Assembly (NCBI GenBank): GCA_015063645.1
Contig: SVTS01000020.1
Span: forward strand, 1-38,738
Direction of reading: 5' to 3'
Source: Oscillospiraceae bacterium
GTDB taxonomy: Bacteria > Bacillota > Clostridia > Oscillospirales > CAG-272
Length of the DNA stretch: 38,738 nt
In this document: positions 38,617 to 38,738 of the stretch, piece by piece
How the letters are laid out: each line of letters starts with the position of its first letter
Position numbering within the stretch: the stretch's first letter is position 1
Position numbers and translations under genes: made by a program
Notes under the pieces: model-generated
Seen by the model: only the letters and a program-made list of their open reading frames with translations
Told to the model about the DNA's origin: nothing
Databases searched by the model: none

Positions 38617-38738
38617 TAAAACTGCCGTCCGACAGGCAATGTCATTAACTTAAGCACATACTGTATACAATATGCACAAGTGCAGCTTTTTTCGCCGCTA
38701 ACGCGGCGAGGCGGGGGAGGAACCATCGCAGGGACCCC
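38617..38738. other. Right-edge spacer with palindromes, no gene seen
   Basis: The spacer holds an imperfect 24-bp palindrome (38654-38677, centre TGTATACA), then a T6 run and a G+C hairpin CGCCGC/GCGGCG with loop TAAC (38693-38708). A G-rich tail runs to the window end. I see no convincing terminator for the flavin reductase gene and no start codon with an SD. Confidence 0.4.

Overview
The window reads as chromosomal DNA of a Bacillota (Clostridia-type, probably gut Oscillospirales or a relative) bacterium. The reasons are the gene order yybS-gdpP-rplI-dnaB, purine-rich Shine-Dalgarno (SD) sites, many near-consensus sigma-70/sigma-A promoters with 16-18 bp spacers, lipoproteins with Firmicute-style lipoboxes, an S-layer-homology protein, and moderately GC-rich coding DNA with AT-rich spacers. 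I see no phage, CRISPR array or intact insertion sequence. The lineage below class level is inference.

Layout. At 1-176 is the start of a minus-strand gene with a structured leader. At 409-1151, rnhA overlaps a DUF1294 membrane gene, and a minus-strand comEC ends exactly where DUF1294 stops. At 3473-6948 two overlapping genes encode a heterodimeric ABC exporter. At 7058-11510 is a minus-strand four-gene operon: ABC-2 ATPase, permease, GldG-like protein and DUF4340 protein. At 11789-13462 an MreB/Mbl-type gene is followed by a lectin-fold protein. At 13701-18760 are three tandem paralogous solute-binding lipoproteins, each with its own promoter and terminator. At 18804-20828, minus strand, murD is followed by an orphan transposase N-terminal (DUF772) gene. 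At 21038-25941 is the conserved run yybS-like, gdpP, rplI, dnaB. At 26180-27943 is a large secreted SLH protein with an aromatic repeat. At 28064-28150 is tRNA-Leu(CAA), followed by an orphan PTS IIC. At 29342-32621 is a ZTP (pfl) riboswitch operon: formate/nitrite-type channel, PurO-type IMP cyclohydrolase, formate-tetrahydrofolate ligase. At 32743-33789 is an XRE-type regulator interrupted by an amber codon. At 33946-36144 is a minus-strand operon of a DUF362 ferredoxin-like protein and two membrane proteins. At 36304-38616 are kduD, an AEC transporter and a flavin reductase-like gene.

The most coherent system is the ZTP riboswitch operon. When 10-formyl-tetrahydrofolate is short, ZMP/ZTP rises. 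The RNA should then allow transcription of a formate channel, of the enzyme that charges formate onto tetrahydrofolate, and of the cyclohydrolase that closes the purine ring. The least expected RNA observation is that two unrelated starts, rplI and the left-edge gene, share one geometry: a strong SD, a 16-nt hairpin (6-bp stem, 4-nt loop), 11 nt, then ATG. Other points worth following are the amber codon in an otherwise open regulator, the DUF772-only gene behind murD, the lipoprotein triplication without permeases, and several palindromes placed directly on promoters.
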